Shown here: positions 1 to 5,690 of the stretch, piece by piece | Layout: the number at the start of each line of letters is the position of its first letter | Numbering within the stretch: position 1 is the first letter of the stretch | Assembly: GCA_019090565.1 (NCBI GenBank) | Contig: JAHRVS010000029.1 | Location: forward strand, 1 to 6,099 | Direction of reading: 5' to 3' | From: Gammaproteobacteria bacterium | Lineage (GTDB): Bacteria; Pseudomonadota; Gammaproteobacteria; Pseudomonadales; UBA3067 | DNA: 6,099 nt | Made by a program: the position numbers and the translations under genes | Notes under the pieces: generated by a model | The model's database searches: none | What the model was told of the DNA's origin: nothing | Seen by the model: the letters and a program-made list of their open reading frames with translations, nothing else

Positions 1-915
1 CCTATTCGAGGCTCTTATCGAGGTTTTGAAATCTGGGGAATGCCCCCGCCATCATCTGGTGGTGTATTGGTTCAGCAGGTACTTAACATGCTAGAGCCCT
101 TTCCTCTTGATCAGCCACAAACGACACGGGGCGACCTGTTTCATATGATGATTGAGGCAGAGCGTCGTGCATATGCGGATAGGGCAATGCACCTGGGTGA
201 CGCTGATTATTACCCTGTACCGGTTAAAAAGCTGATTGATAAGGGGTATGCAAAAACACGTTTCAGTGATTTTAATCCCAGTATGGCTTCAAATAGCGAT
301 GAGATTGGAGCGGGACAATGGCCAGCAGAAAGCCGAGAAACCACTCACTACTCCATCATGGATAACCTGGGTAATGCCGTTTCCGTAACAACCACACTCA
401 ATACCGCTTACGGAAATAAAATAGTGGTGGAGGGAGCTGGGTTTCTTTTAAATAATGAAATGGATGATTTTTCGAGTAAGCCGGGCCATGCAAATACGTA
501 TGGGCTAATAGGAAATAAAGCAAACTCAATTGCACCCAATAAACGAATGCTTAGCTCTATGTCTCCAACCATCGTTACCTTTAATAAGCAGCCCTATCTC
601 GTAACGGGTTCCCCTGGCGGCTCAACCATTATTACCACAACTTTACAAGTGTTAATCAATGTGATCGACCGAAAAATGACCCTAGAGAATGCAGTTAATA
701 GTCCGCGCTTCCATCACCAATGGAAACCCAACAAGGTCTTTTACGAAGCAGGCGCTTTCAGTGACAGTGAAATTGAAGGGCTTAAGTCTAAAAAGCACGT
801 AAGCATCATTCCGAGCCCTTGGAAAATTGGCGATGCAAATTCTGTTATCAAGCGTGATAAACGGCTTATTTCTGTCAGTGACTCAAGGAATCAGGGTGGG
901 GCGCTAGCTTATTAA
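1..915 (+). CDS. ggt: Gamma-glutamyltransferase, C-terminal part (5' end outside window)
   Basis: Periplasmic gamma-glutamyltransferase, an N-terminal nucleophile hydrolase that cleaves or transfers the gamma-glutamyl group of glutathione and related amides. The frame is open from base 1, so the start lies upstream. The first in-frame ATG (40) is internal, in the MPPPSSGG motif of the large subunit. The 304 visible codons hold about 113 residues of the large-subunit tail and a 191-residue small subunit, against 190 in the E. coli enzyme. Autoprocessing should occur between Glu (337-339) and the nucleophile Thr (340-342) of TTHYS. By alignment from memory to E. coli, Thr409, Asn411, Asp433, Ser462/Ser463 (LSSMSPT) and Gly483/Gly484 (GSPGGS) are all present, with Glu at the Gln430 position. 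The lid-loop segment after MDDF (KPG..NTYGL) is present, as in the E. coli type. The NSPRFHHQW motif is intact and the protein ends in GGALAY. Family assignment is firm; periplasmic location is inferred from the family because the signal peptide is not visible. Confidence 0.97.
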   Translation, partial: PIRGSYRGFEIWGMPPPSSGGVLVQQVLNMLEPFPLDQPQTTRGDLFHMMIEAERRAYADRAMHLGDADYYPVPVKKLIDKGYAKTRFSDFNPSMASNSDEIGAGQWPAESRETTHYSIMDNLGNAVSVTTTLNTAYGNKIVVEGAGFLLNNEMDDFSSKPGHANTYGLIGNKANSIAPNKRMLSSMSPTIVTFNKQPYLVTGSPGGSTIITTTLQVLINVIDRKMTLENAVNSPRFHHQWKPNKVFYEAGAFSDSEIEGLKSKKHVSIIPSPWKIGDANSVIKRDKRLISVSDSRNQGGALAY

Positions 916-1393
916 TCAATAGGGGTAGCTCCAAAAATAGCGATTTTATGTGAGAGCAAGGAAGCCCCCGAACGGGTGACTGCATGGATGCAGGAGGTAG
1001 AGCAATGCAGGACGCAATTGCCGAGAGTCGCAGTCTAAAAGGCAAGTATCAGGGTTTGAATGCTGAACCCATGTACACGCAGTGCGGTATACCCGTTTTG
1101 CAGGGGCCTTAACCGGTGATGCAGCTATCTCGTAAAAAGTACACATTTAAAGTTGCCTAATAGTTGTTTGTGATGATGATCCATGGCTTAAGGTTTGTGA
1201 GAGTCTCAAAAAGCACTCACATTTAGGACTTATCTGAAAATCATGAGCCCCTTTTTCTGGTGACGCTTATTTTTTGAAACCAATGAAAAGAGTTTTACGC
1301 ACTATTTGCTAGTTGCAATAGGCTTGTTGTTTTTAATTAAACCTAGTCGCTACTAGCTAATCGACCCTTCTAACTAATAGGCCCTATTCATAT
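916..1393. other. Non-coding interval between ggt and the thioesterase gene
   Basis: This stretch of 478 bases has no gene I can support. Its left two thirds are occupied by repeat copy A (929-1114). The remainder is AT-rich and holds a small perfect palindrome, TGAGA-G-TCTCA, at 1198-1208, and a GTGAG...CTCAC inverted pair nearby (1197-1220). No strong rho-independent terminator for ggt and no clear -35/-10 pair for the thioesterase gene is visible. A 42-codon frame on the plus strand (984-1112) is open but lies wholly inside the repeat and has no ribosome binding site, so I do not call it a gene. Confidence 0.6.
929..1114 (-). repeat. Dispersed repeat, copy A (minus orientation)
   Basis: Read on the minus strand, this copy starts with a 21-nt core (1114 down to 1094, beginning GGTTAAGGC and ending CTGCAAAACG). 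Copy B at 2350-2370 matches it at 20 of 21 bases. About 124 nt further on, it ends with a tail block (969 down to 929, containing GGGGCTTC and CTATTTTT) that aligns to copy B at 32 of 42 columns with one single-base gap. The middle is about 50 nt longer than in copy B and aligns poorly. The plus strand of the middle is rich in GCATGGATGCAGGAGG-like sequence with short self-complementary TGCAT..ATGCA arms. The same order, orientation and ends in two places support a repeat family; its mobility mechanism and wider distribution are unknown to me. Confidence 0.75.
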
Positions 1394-1792
1394 ATGACAC
1401 CCCCCTATCAAACCAGCCTTTTTATTAAAGTCCGTGACTATGAGTGCGACATGCAAGGTATTGTTAATAACGCGGTATATCAAAACTATCTTGAGCATGG
1501 TCGGCATGAATACCTGATAGAGCGAGGTTTAGATTTCGCACAGATTACTGAGTCAGGAGTGCATCTTGTGGTGGTTCGAGCTGAGCTTGACTATAAAAGA
1601 CCGCTTAAATCTGGGCTTCGGTTTAAAGTAATGTCTCACCTTGAACGGGTATCTAGGCTGAAGTTCGTATTTAAACAAAAAATCTTATCGCCAGATGAAA
1701 GACAAGTTTATCTTGAAGCAGTGATATTTTGCGTTTCACTGAATAGAGGTGGGCGACCCTCGCCCTTTAAAGATCTGGAAGCACTGCTTTAA
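1394..1792 (+). CDS. Acyl-CoA thioesterase of the 4HBT hotdog family (FadM/YbgC-like)
   Basis: A 132-residue single-domain hotdog-fold protein, the usual length of the FadM/YbgC thioesterase group. It should hydrolyse an acyl-CoA or related thioester in the cytosol; the natural substrate cannot be read from the sequence. The N-terminal strand FIKVRDYECD is followed by the active-site loop D19-MQGIVNNAVY. Asp19 is in the place of the catalytic Asp of the D-x-x-G-H/I-V-N-N signature, and Tyr29 to Glu34 (YQNYLE) begins the central helix. The later segment VVVRAELDYKRPLKSG (about residues 54-69) is the conserved edge strand and turn. The start at 1394 is the first ATG before the domain; no clear ribosome binding site precedes it, so expression may be weak. 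The gene stands alone, more than 470 bp from ggt and 1 kb from the next gene, and is enclosed by two inverted copies of a dispersed repeat. Family confidence is high; the FadM/YbgC subgroup is only tentative. Confidence 0.9.
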   Translation: MTPPYQTSLFIKVRDYECDMQGIVNNAVYQNYLEHGRHEYLIERGLDFAQITESGVHLVVVRAELDYKRPLKSGLRFKVMSHLERVSRLKFVFKQKILSPDERQVYLEAVIFCVSLNRGGRPSPFKDLEALL

Positions 1793-2280
1793 AAAACCCT
1801 GTTGAAATACACCTTTCCCTTATGTCCCTATTACAGATTGTGATGGCAGTATTACCCATTGCAAGCTTTTTCGAGGTGCCTTTTGTGGATGCAAACCCTA
1901 AAGTTAGCTTCTCGTGGCTTTCCAATGGGTCAGGCGCTTTTGAGATAACGGTTTCCTGGCAGAGACAAATTAAAGGCCTTTAAGCGATTTACGAGGGATG
2001 GATGTCGCACAACGATGCCTTGGTACCGTTAAATGGGGCAAATTCACTGCCGATATGACTGCGATTTAATTCTAAGAAAGCACGCTACCGCGAATTTTTC
2101 TTAATGAAATAATCAATCAAATCACTTCAATTGACGATATTTTATCTCAGCAATAAGGGTGTCTCGCCGAAATTTTCTGATTTTGAGTTGCATCAGGGTG
2201 TTAGGAATCTACATGTTTAATGAGGAGATGACGAAGGGAGCGGTGGTTTATACGCCGAAAAAAGAAGATGCTTGACGTCT

Positions 2281-2383
2281 AATACTGGTATTAATAGGTG
2301 CGCTGAGGGTACCTATAAAAATACACTTTAAAGCGGTACCAGTGTTACGGGTTAAGGCTCCTGCAAAACGTGCACTCAGCGCA
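2281..2383. repeat. Nested and interleaved inverted repeats at the edge of copy B
   Basis: Several self-complementary arms are visible. TGCGCTGAG (2299-2307) pairs perfectly with CTCAGCGCA (2375-2383). Directly inside the left arm, GGTACC (2308-2313) pairs with GGTACC (2335-2340) across a 21-nt loop. Together they make one stem with an asymmetric 34-nt bulge, and that bulge contains the conserved repeat core (2350-2370). A competing pair, AATACTGGTA (2281-2290) with TACCAGTGTT (2337-2346), interleaves with the 9-bp pair and so would form either an alternative fold or a pseudoknot. A small hairpin TAATAC-TG-GTATTA sits at 2280-2293. The arms are seen directly; that they fold in vivo is inference. 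Confidence 0.55.
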
Positions 2384-2486
2384 TCCTTTACCTACGCGCC
2401 GCGCTCGAATTCCAGCACAGGCCACCTCTCTGCGGCTTATTATGAGGGGCTTCACTGCTCCCAAATAAAAGCCACTATTTTTAGTG
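2350..2486 (+). repeat. Dispersed repeat, copy B (plus orientation)
   Basis: The second copy of the repeat at 929-1114, in opposite orientation. Its core is 2350-2370 (20/21 identical to copy A) and its tail block is 2445-2486 (32/42 aligned columns). The middle is 74 nt against 124 nt in copy A. A 69-codon open frame runs through it from 2342 and, like a frame across copy A, contains the peptide VKAPAKR encoded by the shared core. That shared peptide is a product of the repeat rather than evidence of homologous proteins, because the frames diverge straight after it. The cores of both copies face inward towards the thioesterase gene and the tails point outward. Confidence 0.75.
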
Positions 2487-2521
2487 TCACACTATACATG
2501 TGGTATTTTATTAAACACACA

Positions 2522-2538
2522 TTATGCGATGCGCATAA
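2522..2538. repeat. Perfect 7-bp palindrome with 3-nt centre
   Basis: TTATGCG-ATG-CGCATAA is a perfect inverted repeat of 17 bases just downstream of repeat copy B. Its form fits a dimeric repressor operator or a short hairpin, but no gene starts within 300 bp and no T-run follows on either side, so neither reading is supported by context. It resembles half of a Xer recombination site (CGCATAA) by sequence, discussed and rejected elsewhere. Confidence 0.4.
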
Positions 2539-2858
2539 CCGATTTAAATAAATTGAGCTCGGGGCTGGAGTCGATGCATTTCCTGGCGATTTATTCGTTG
2601 TATACCGCCGTTCAACAATATTTAAATAGGCCATCGTAATAAAAGAAAAAACGAAGATGTTTAATTTTTATTGGTCAGGATTAGGAAAAAGCTACGTAAA
2701 AGCATATTTTTCACTTATTTTGCATAAAAAACTGGACTTTATTTAAAAAAATATTACTATTGCGCTCGAAAAGCGCCGTAGTGACTTAATATTGTGCTAG
2801 TTTTTAATAGTGATACAGCGATGTTGTACCAATTATTTAATTATCGATGACGAAAAAA

Positions 2859-2862
2859 GAGG
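2859..2862 (+). promoter_or_regulatory. Ribosome binding site of the AT-hook gene
   Basis: GAGG (within AAGAGGC) lies seven bases before ATG 2870. It decides the start, because the in-frame initiation codon further upstream at 2810 has no comparable site. Confidence 0.6.
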
Positions 2863-2869
2863 CATTTGT

Positions 2870-3745
2870 ATGAAAAAAGCAACCAAGCCAGCAGCTAAGT
2901 CCGCCGCTACACGGGGCCGTAAGAAAGCAGCACCTGCCGCTTCTAACGCACCTTCTGCTCTTGATAAAGCAACATCTGCTGTGAATGATGTTATAGGTGA
3001 ATTAGCAGATCTGAAGAAAAGCAGTAATGCTGCAAAAAAAACAGCAGCTAGCGCTAAAAGTAAAGGCGCGAAAAGTGGGAACAAGGCCGATGCAAAGGCT
3101 GCATTGAAAGCTGCAAAAGAAGTCAGCAAGCTATCTGGAAAAGCGAAAGCACTTCGGGGCAAGCTAGCGGGTCTAAAATCCAAGTTCGCTCGCGTTAAAG
3201 CAGAAGAGGGTTTAAATTCTGCCAAAGCTGCTGCCGCTTCAAGTGTTGCGAAGTACAAAGAAGGGCTAGAAAGCAAAGCAGCTGACGACTTAGCAAAGAA
3301 AGTTGCCGCCTTTGAAAAGAAATGGTCATCAGCACGTGCTAAATCAGATGCCATAAAGCTTAAAAAGCGTGAAAAATCTGAAGCAGCTAAGGTAAAGGCC
3401 GCTGAGAAGAAATCAGTGGCTCGATTGAAAAAACTAGACGCCCCTGTTAAAAAGAAAGCAACGAAAAGTGCTGGGCGTCCAAAGGCAGCGGCTAAAAAAA
3501 GCGCAGCTAGTACTCCTGCAGCACCAAAAGCTAGTGGTCGCGGCCGTCCAGCTAAAGCCAAAGTTGCAAGCAAGGCGACGGAATCTCGTGGTAGAGGCCG
3601 TCCACCTAAAGCAGCCGCGGCAGCCAAGCCTGCTGCAGCGCCGGCAGCACGCGGCAGAGGTCGTCCGTCGAAGAAGGTTGCAGCCAGCGCGAAGAAACCA
3701 GCAGGTGCTCCGTCTCGTGGTAGAGGTCGCCCACCTAAGAAGTAA
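2870..3745 (+). CDS. Histone H1/AlgP-like DNA-binding protein with four AT-hooks
   Basis: A 291-residue, very Lys/Ala-rich, strongly basic protein expected to bind AT-rich DNA and help organise the nucleoid. The start is ATG 2870, chosen because AGAGG lies seven bases upstream and the basic MKKATKPAAK sequence begins there; the longer frame from 2810 adds a Cys-rich leader with no ribosome binding site. Layout: a basic N-tail with RGRKK (about residues 1-22); a Lys/Ala/Glu-rich central region (about 30-195), probably helical and perhaps coiled coil; then a disordered C-terminal tail. The tail holds one degenerate hook (AGRPK, about 201-205) and four canonical AT-hook cores GRGRP at about 223, 241, 262 and 284, spaced 18-22 residues apart. 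The overall plan recalls Pseudomonas AlgP, whose tail is KPAA-repeat rich, and eukaryotic HMGA/H1 tails. No catalytic domain is present. It is a single-gene unit with its own terminator. Role is inferred from motif and composition. Confidence 0.85.
   Translation: MKKATKPAAKSAATRGRKKAAPAASNAPSALDKATSAVNDVIGELADLKKSSNAAKKTAASAKSKGAKSGNKADAKAALKAAKEVSKLSGKAKALRGKLAGLKSKFARVKAEEGLNSAKAAAASSVAKYKEGLESKAADDLAKKVAAFEKKWSSARAKSDAIKLKKREKSEAAKVKAAEKKSVARLKKLDAPVKKKATKSAGRPKAAAKKSAASTPAAPKASGRGRPAKAKVASKATESRGRGRPPKAAAAAKPAAAPAARGRGRPSKKVAASAKKPAGAPSRGRGRPPKK
3584..3739 (+). repeat. Intragenic direct repeat encoding AT-hooks
   Basis: The 27-nt segments 3584-3610 and 3713-3739 differ at only three positions, two or three of them synonymous, and both encode SRGRGRPPK. 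Two less similar hook-coding units lie at about 3533-3556 and 3650-3673. The near identity at the DNA level suggests recent duplication or recombination between hook units, so hook number may vary between strains. Confidence 0.7.
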
Positions 3746-3789
3746 TTGGGAGTGATAACTAACTCAAATAGGGCCGCTTAAGGCTCTAA

Positions 3790-3821
3790 AAGAAAAAAGC
3801 GCCTCAAGGCGCTTTTTTCTT
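3790..3821. terminator. Bidirectional rho-independent terminator
   Basis: A perfect 14-bp stem with a 4-nt TCAA loop: the left arm runs from AAGAAAAAAG to CGCC (3790-3803) and the right arm from GGCGC to TTTTTTCTT (3808-3821). The A-run on one side and T-run on the other let it work in both directions. It serves the AT-hook gene, which ends 44 bases upstream on the plus strand, and mobA, which ends 16 bases away on the minus strand. Confidence 0.93.
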
Positions 3822-3837
3822 GCCTGACGTTTTACTC

Positions 3838-4470
3838 TCATCTATGCGAGGTATAGTTTCTTAACTCTTTTTGGGTATTTAGATTTGTGAACGAACCGGT
3901 TTCATTGCTGAAGCTGACATCAGTAATTGATTCACCGTTTAACCACACTCTGATTGAGCGCCCGCCTTGCTCGTAATATTCCTGTAGAGTACTTAACAGT
4001 TGGGTTTTGATAAGCAGAAACAATGGTTGCCTCCTGTCTCCATCAAAAGGTACGGCAATATCCTTGTTTTCAGACGTTAAACCGGCGAATAGCTTGGTTT
4101 GGAGGTCTAGCGGTAGGGCGGGACAATCACAAGGCACTATTAGGGTGTAGGGCGTATCTATCTCCCTCATGCCAGCAATAATTCCAGCAAGGGGGCCATT
4201 AAAACTAGGTGGTTCGCTTAAAGGTCTCAGCTCATCGGTGATAAGGGGGCATCCAAAGCGTGAATACTGCTCATGATTGCGATTGCAGCTGATTACAGTG
4301 CGATGGACCTGAGGCATGAGGCGTTCTAATACGTGCATAACGAGAGGTTTATCGTTTAGTAAAATAAGCCCCTTGTCCTCTCCCCCCATTCTCGACGCCT
4401 GTCCTCCCGCTAAAATAAGGCCTGTCACAAGTTGATTGGGTGGTACACTTTTATCGGTTTTTTTTTGCAT
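3838..4470 (-). CDS. mobA: Molybdenum cofactor guanylyltransferase MobA
   Basis: A cytosolic enzyme that joins GMP from GTP to molybdopterin-Mo, giving the bis-MGD cofactor of DMSO-reductase-family enzymes. The N-terminal nucleotide-binding signature is complete: LILAGG (residues 18-23) then RMGGEDKG (27-34). GPLAG lies at 92-96, and VPCDCP holds the metal-binding Asp115, matching the CDTP of E. coli MobA. The C-terminal NLNTQKEL matches the family's N-V-N-T-P-E-E-L ending. With the ATG at 4468-4470 it has 210 residues (E. coli about 194). I chose this start because CAGG lies five bases before it. Earlier in-frame options are ATG 4480-4482 and GTG 4495-4497, neither with a clear ribosome binding site, giving 214 or 219 residues. 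It is convergent with the AT-hook gene, sharing its terminator, and divergent from tsaB. No other molybdenum-cofactor gene is visible in the window. Confidence 0.95.
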   Translation of the reverse strand: MQKKTDKSVPPNQLVTGLILAGGQASRMGGEDKGLILLNDKPLVMHVLERLMPQVHRTVISCNRNHEQYSRFGCPLITDELRPLSEPPSFNGPLAGIIAGMREIDTPYTLIVPCDCPALPLDLQTKLFAGLTSENKDIAVPFDGDRRQPLFLLIKTQLLSTLQEYYEQGGRSIRVWLNGESITDVSFSNETGSFTNLNTQKELRNYTSHR

Positions 4471-4523
4471 GTTTGCCTGCATTGTTTTAAAAATCACTTT
4501 GCTACGTTAATATTAGACTTAGA

Positions 4524-4601
4524 TTGAGACCACAATTACGCTTGAGAGTATAAGTATTTCACCGATTCTCCTACGAAAATTTATTGAGAATTGTATTTCA
4601 C
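4524..4601. promoter_or_regulatory. Three TTGAGA repeats in the mobA-tsaB divergent region
   Basis: TTGAGA occurs at 4524-4529, 4542-4547 and 4584-4589. The second and third belong to a longer degenerate direct repeat: TTGAGA, a few variable bases, then GTATTTCAC (4542-4562 and 4584-4601). They lie between the starts of mobA (4470, minus) and tsaB (4714, plus). A repeated half-site in a divergent promoter region is compatible with a regulator binding site, but no matching regulator or clear -35/-10 pair can be named. Confidence 0.3.
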
Positions 4602-4713
4602 GCTTAGTAAATGAAATTTTGTACAAATGAGGGCATACCACTGCATTAGTGTTTTGTCTTGCTGGCGTAGAAAATAATTTCACTCGCGCTCACAAATTGA
4701 TTGCAGCTTGTTT

Positions 4714-5415
4714 ATGCCCAATATATTGGCACTTGAATGTGCATCTGAAACTTGTTCGGTTGCGTTGTCGCATCACTCAGGAATAATCGAAAAAATATCA
4801 ATGTCACCACAGAGGCACAACGAGCTATTGCTGCCGATGGTCAGTGATGTGCTCGCTCAGGCCCAGCTTAGCATCGGCGATATAGATGCTTTTGCCTTTG
4901 GACGTGGGCCGGGCTCTTTTACTGGAATTCGTATTGCAGCATCTGTAATACAGGGCTTGGCTTTTGCAACAGATAAAGCAGTGATACCCGTATCCTCCCT
5001 TGCTGCACTTGCGCAAAGTGCTTTTGACAAACACGAATGTACTGATGTGCTTACCATTGTAGATGCGCGAATGGGGGAGGTTTATTGGGCGCATTACCAG
5101 CTCAAAGAACAGGTTATGCGCTTAATCGGGGACGAGTGTTTATGTTTGCCATCGAAAACGCCCGTTATTCCAGAAGACATAAAGGGAAAGCGCACTACTT
5201 TAATGGCAGTGGGGAATGCCTACGTTTATGAAGAAGAGCTGGCCACGGCTAATCATCTTCAACTAGAGTGGCCGCGGAATATTTCTGCAACGGCAAAAGA
5301 CATTGCGAAGCTGGCCCTTGTTAGTTTTGAAGCGGGAGATATATACCCCGCAGAGCAAGCAATTCCAGTGTACCTAAGAGAAACTGTCAACTGGAAAAAA
5401 CTTCCTGGTCGATAA
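4714..5415 (+). CDS. tsaB: tRNA t6A biosynthesis protein TsaB
   Basis: An essential partner of TsaD and TsaE in forming N6-threonylcarbamoyladenosine at position 37 of ANN-decoding tRNAs. TsaB is an inactive ASKHA-fold paralogue that scaffolds TsaD. The product has 233 residues (E. coli 231) and reads as a full-length family member. Visible motifs are ILALECASETCSVAL at 4-18, which replaces the usual I-D-T-A-T with L-E-C-A-S; GRGPGSFTGIRI at 63-74; DARMGEVYWA at 117-126; and a C-terminal PVYLRETVNWKKLPGR. I place the start at ATG 4714, matching the usual short N-terminus; a TTG two codons earlier (4708) is also in frame. No strong ribosome binding site is seen before either, which is common for this gene's modest expression needs but remains a small uncertainty. 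It is divergent from mobA and followed by 275 bp of non-coding DNA, so it appears to be transcribed alone. Confidence 0.96.
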   Translation: MPNILALECASETCSVALSHHSGIIEKISMSPQRHNELLLPMVSDVLAQAQLSIGDIDAFAFGRGPGSFTGIRIAASVIQGLAFATDKAVIPVSSLAALAQSAFDKHECTDVLTIVDARMGEVYWAHYQLKEQVMRLIGDECLCLPSKTPVIPEDIKGKRTTLMAVGNAYVYEEELATANHLQLEWPRNISATAKDIAKLALVSFEAGDIYPAEQAIPVYLRETVNWKKLPGR

Positions 5416-5690
5416 AAGCTCATATGCTCGAATCATCTCCTACGTGGGGGTTTTCAGTCATTGAGCCTTGCATTGGCTTTGTCCTCAGTTTTTAGGTTTC
5501 TTCCTCGGATCACAGCCCCTATATCGATGAATTAGACCTTGTAGGGCTTACTAGCTATTCACGTTAAAATCACTATTTTAGAGCGGTTCAAGGGTTTGAT
5601 TAACAATTTTGCCAATCATGGTTTAAAATCTCCTCTTGACGCGGCAACAGTCAACCCGAAAGAAGTTTTCACTATGCTTAGGAATAAAAT
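5416..5690. other. Non-coding interval between tsaB and uppP
   Basis: No gene was found. A weak AGCC-TTGCATT-GGCT hairpin followed by TTTG (5465-5482) could be a poor terminator for tsaB. An imperfect AGCCCC...AGGGCT pair spans about 5513-5550. A TTGAC at 5636-5640 resembles a -35 box but lacks a -10 hexamer at normal distance, so I cannot place the uppP promoter. Confidence 0.5.
5678..5683 (+). promoter_or_regulatory. Ribosome binding site of uppP
   Basis: TTAGGA lies seven bases before the GTG start at 5691. It supports the non-ATG start together with the in-frame TAA at 5685-5687, which rules out any start further upstream. Confidence 0.7.

Larger units (their letters stand above)
1793..2869. 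other. Long gene-poor interval with repeat copy B and palindromes
   Basis: No convincing gene was found in these 1077 bases on either strand. The left part (1793-2280) has only short open frames. One of 53 codons from ATG 1822 to TAA 1983 is hydrophobic at its start but lacks a ribosome binding site. Another of 20 codons, 2213-2275, does have an AGGA six bases before its ATG. On the minus strand a frame stays open for about 70 codons across 1980-1770, but it overlaps the thioesterase end and has no plausible start. These could be relics of decayed genes. The right part carries the fold-back at 2281-2383, repeat copy B, a palindrome at 2522-2538, and an increasingly AT-rich leader (2640-2869) that probably contains the promoter of the AT-hook gene. 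Confidence 0.6.

Noticed and set aside
984..1112. 42-codon plus-strand frame across repeat copy A
   Set aside because: It lies wholly within the repeat, has no ribosome binding site, and has no counterpart of similar length in copy B.
946..1146. 66-codon minus-strand frame across repeat copy A
   Set aside because: It shares only the VKAPAKR string with a frame in copy B, and that string comes from the repeat core. The frames diverge on both sides and neither has a ribosome binding site.
1822..1983. 53-codon plus-strand frame with a hydrophobic start
   Set aside because: No ribosome binding site, no recognised family, and part of a stretch with several broken frames; kept only as a possible relic.
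2504..2535. Possible Xer/dif-like site on the minus strand (CGCATAA, TGTGTG centre, TTTAATAAAAT)
   Set aside because: Against the E. coli dif consensus as I remember it, only about 19 of 28 bases match. The XerD arm, normally almost invariant, matches at only 7 of 11, which is within reach of chance in AT-rich DNA.
2342..2551. 69-codon plus-strand frame across repeat copy B
   Set aside because: It begins with a non-ATG codon (GTG, 2342) and has no ribosome binding site; its content is explained by the repeat.
2452..2634. 60-codon minus-strand frame near copy B
   Set aside because: No ribosome binding site, no recognisable motif, and it overlaps the repeat tail.
2833..3627. 264-codon minus-strand open frame opposite the AT-hook gene
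   Set aside because: It is the complement of a Lys/Ala-rich coding sequence, which gives a long Ala/Phe/Leu-rich frame by composition. It lacks a ribosome binding site and recognisable domains.
3468..3755. 95-codon plus-strand frame inside the AT-hook gene
   Set aside because: It is a shifted reading of the same repetitive codons, rich in Gln/Arg/Val, with no independent start signal.
4825..5094. Minus-strand open frames opposite tsaB
   Set aside because: They are complementary to well-conserved TsaB coding sequence and have no start signals or domains of their own.
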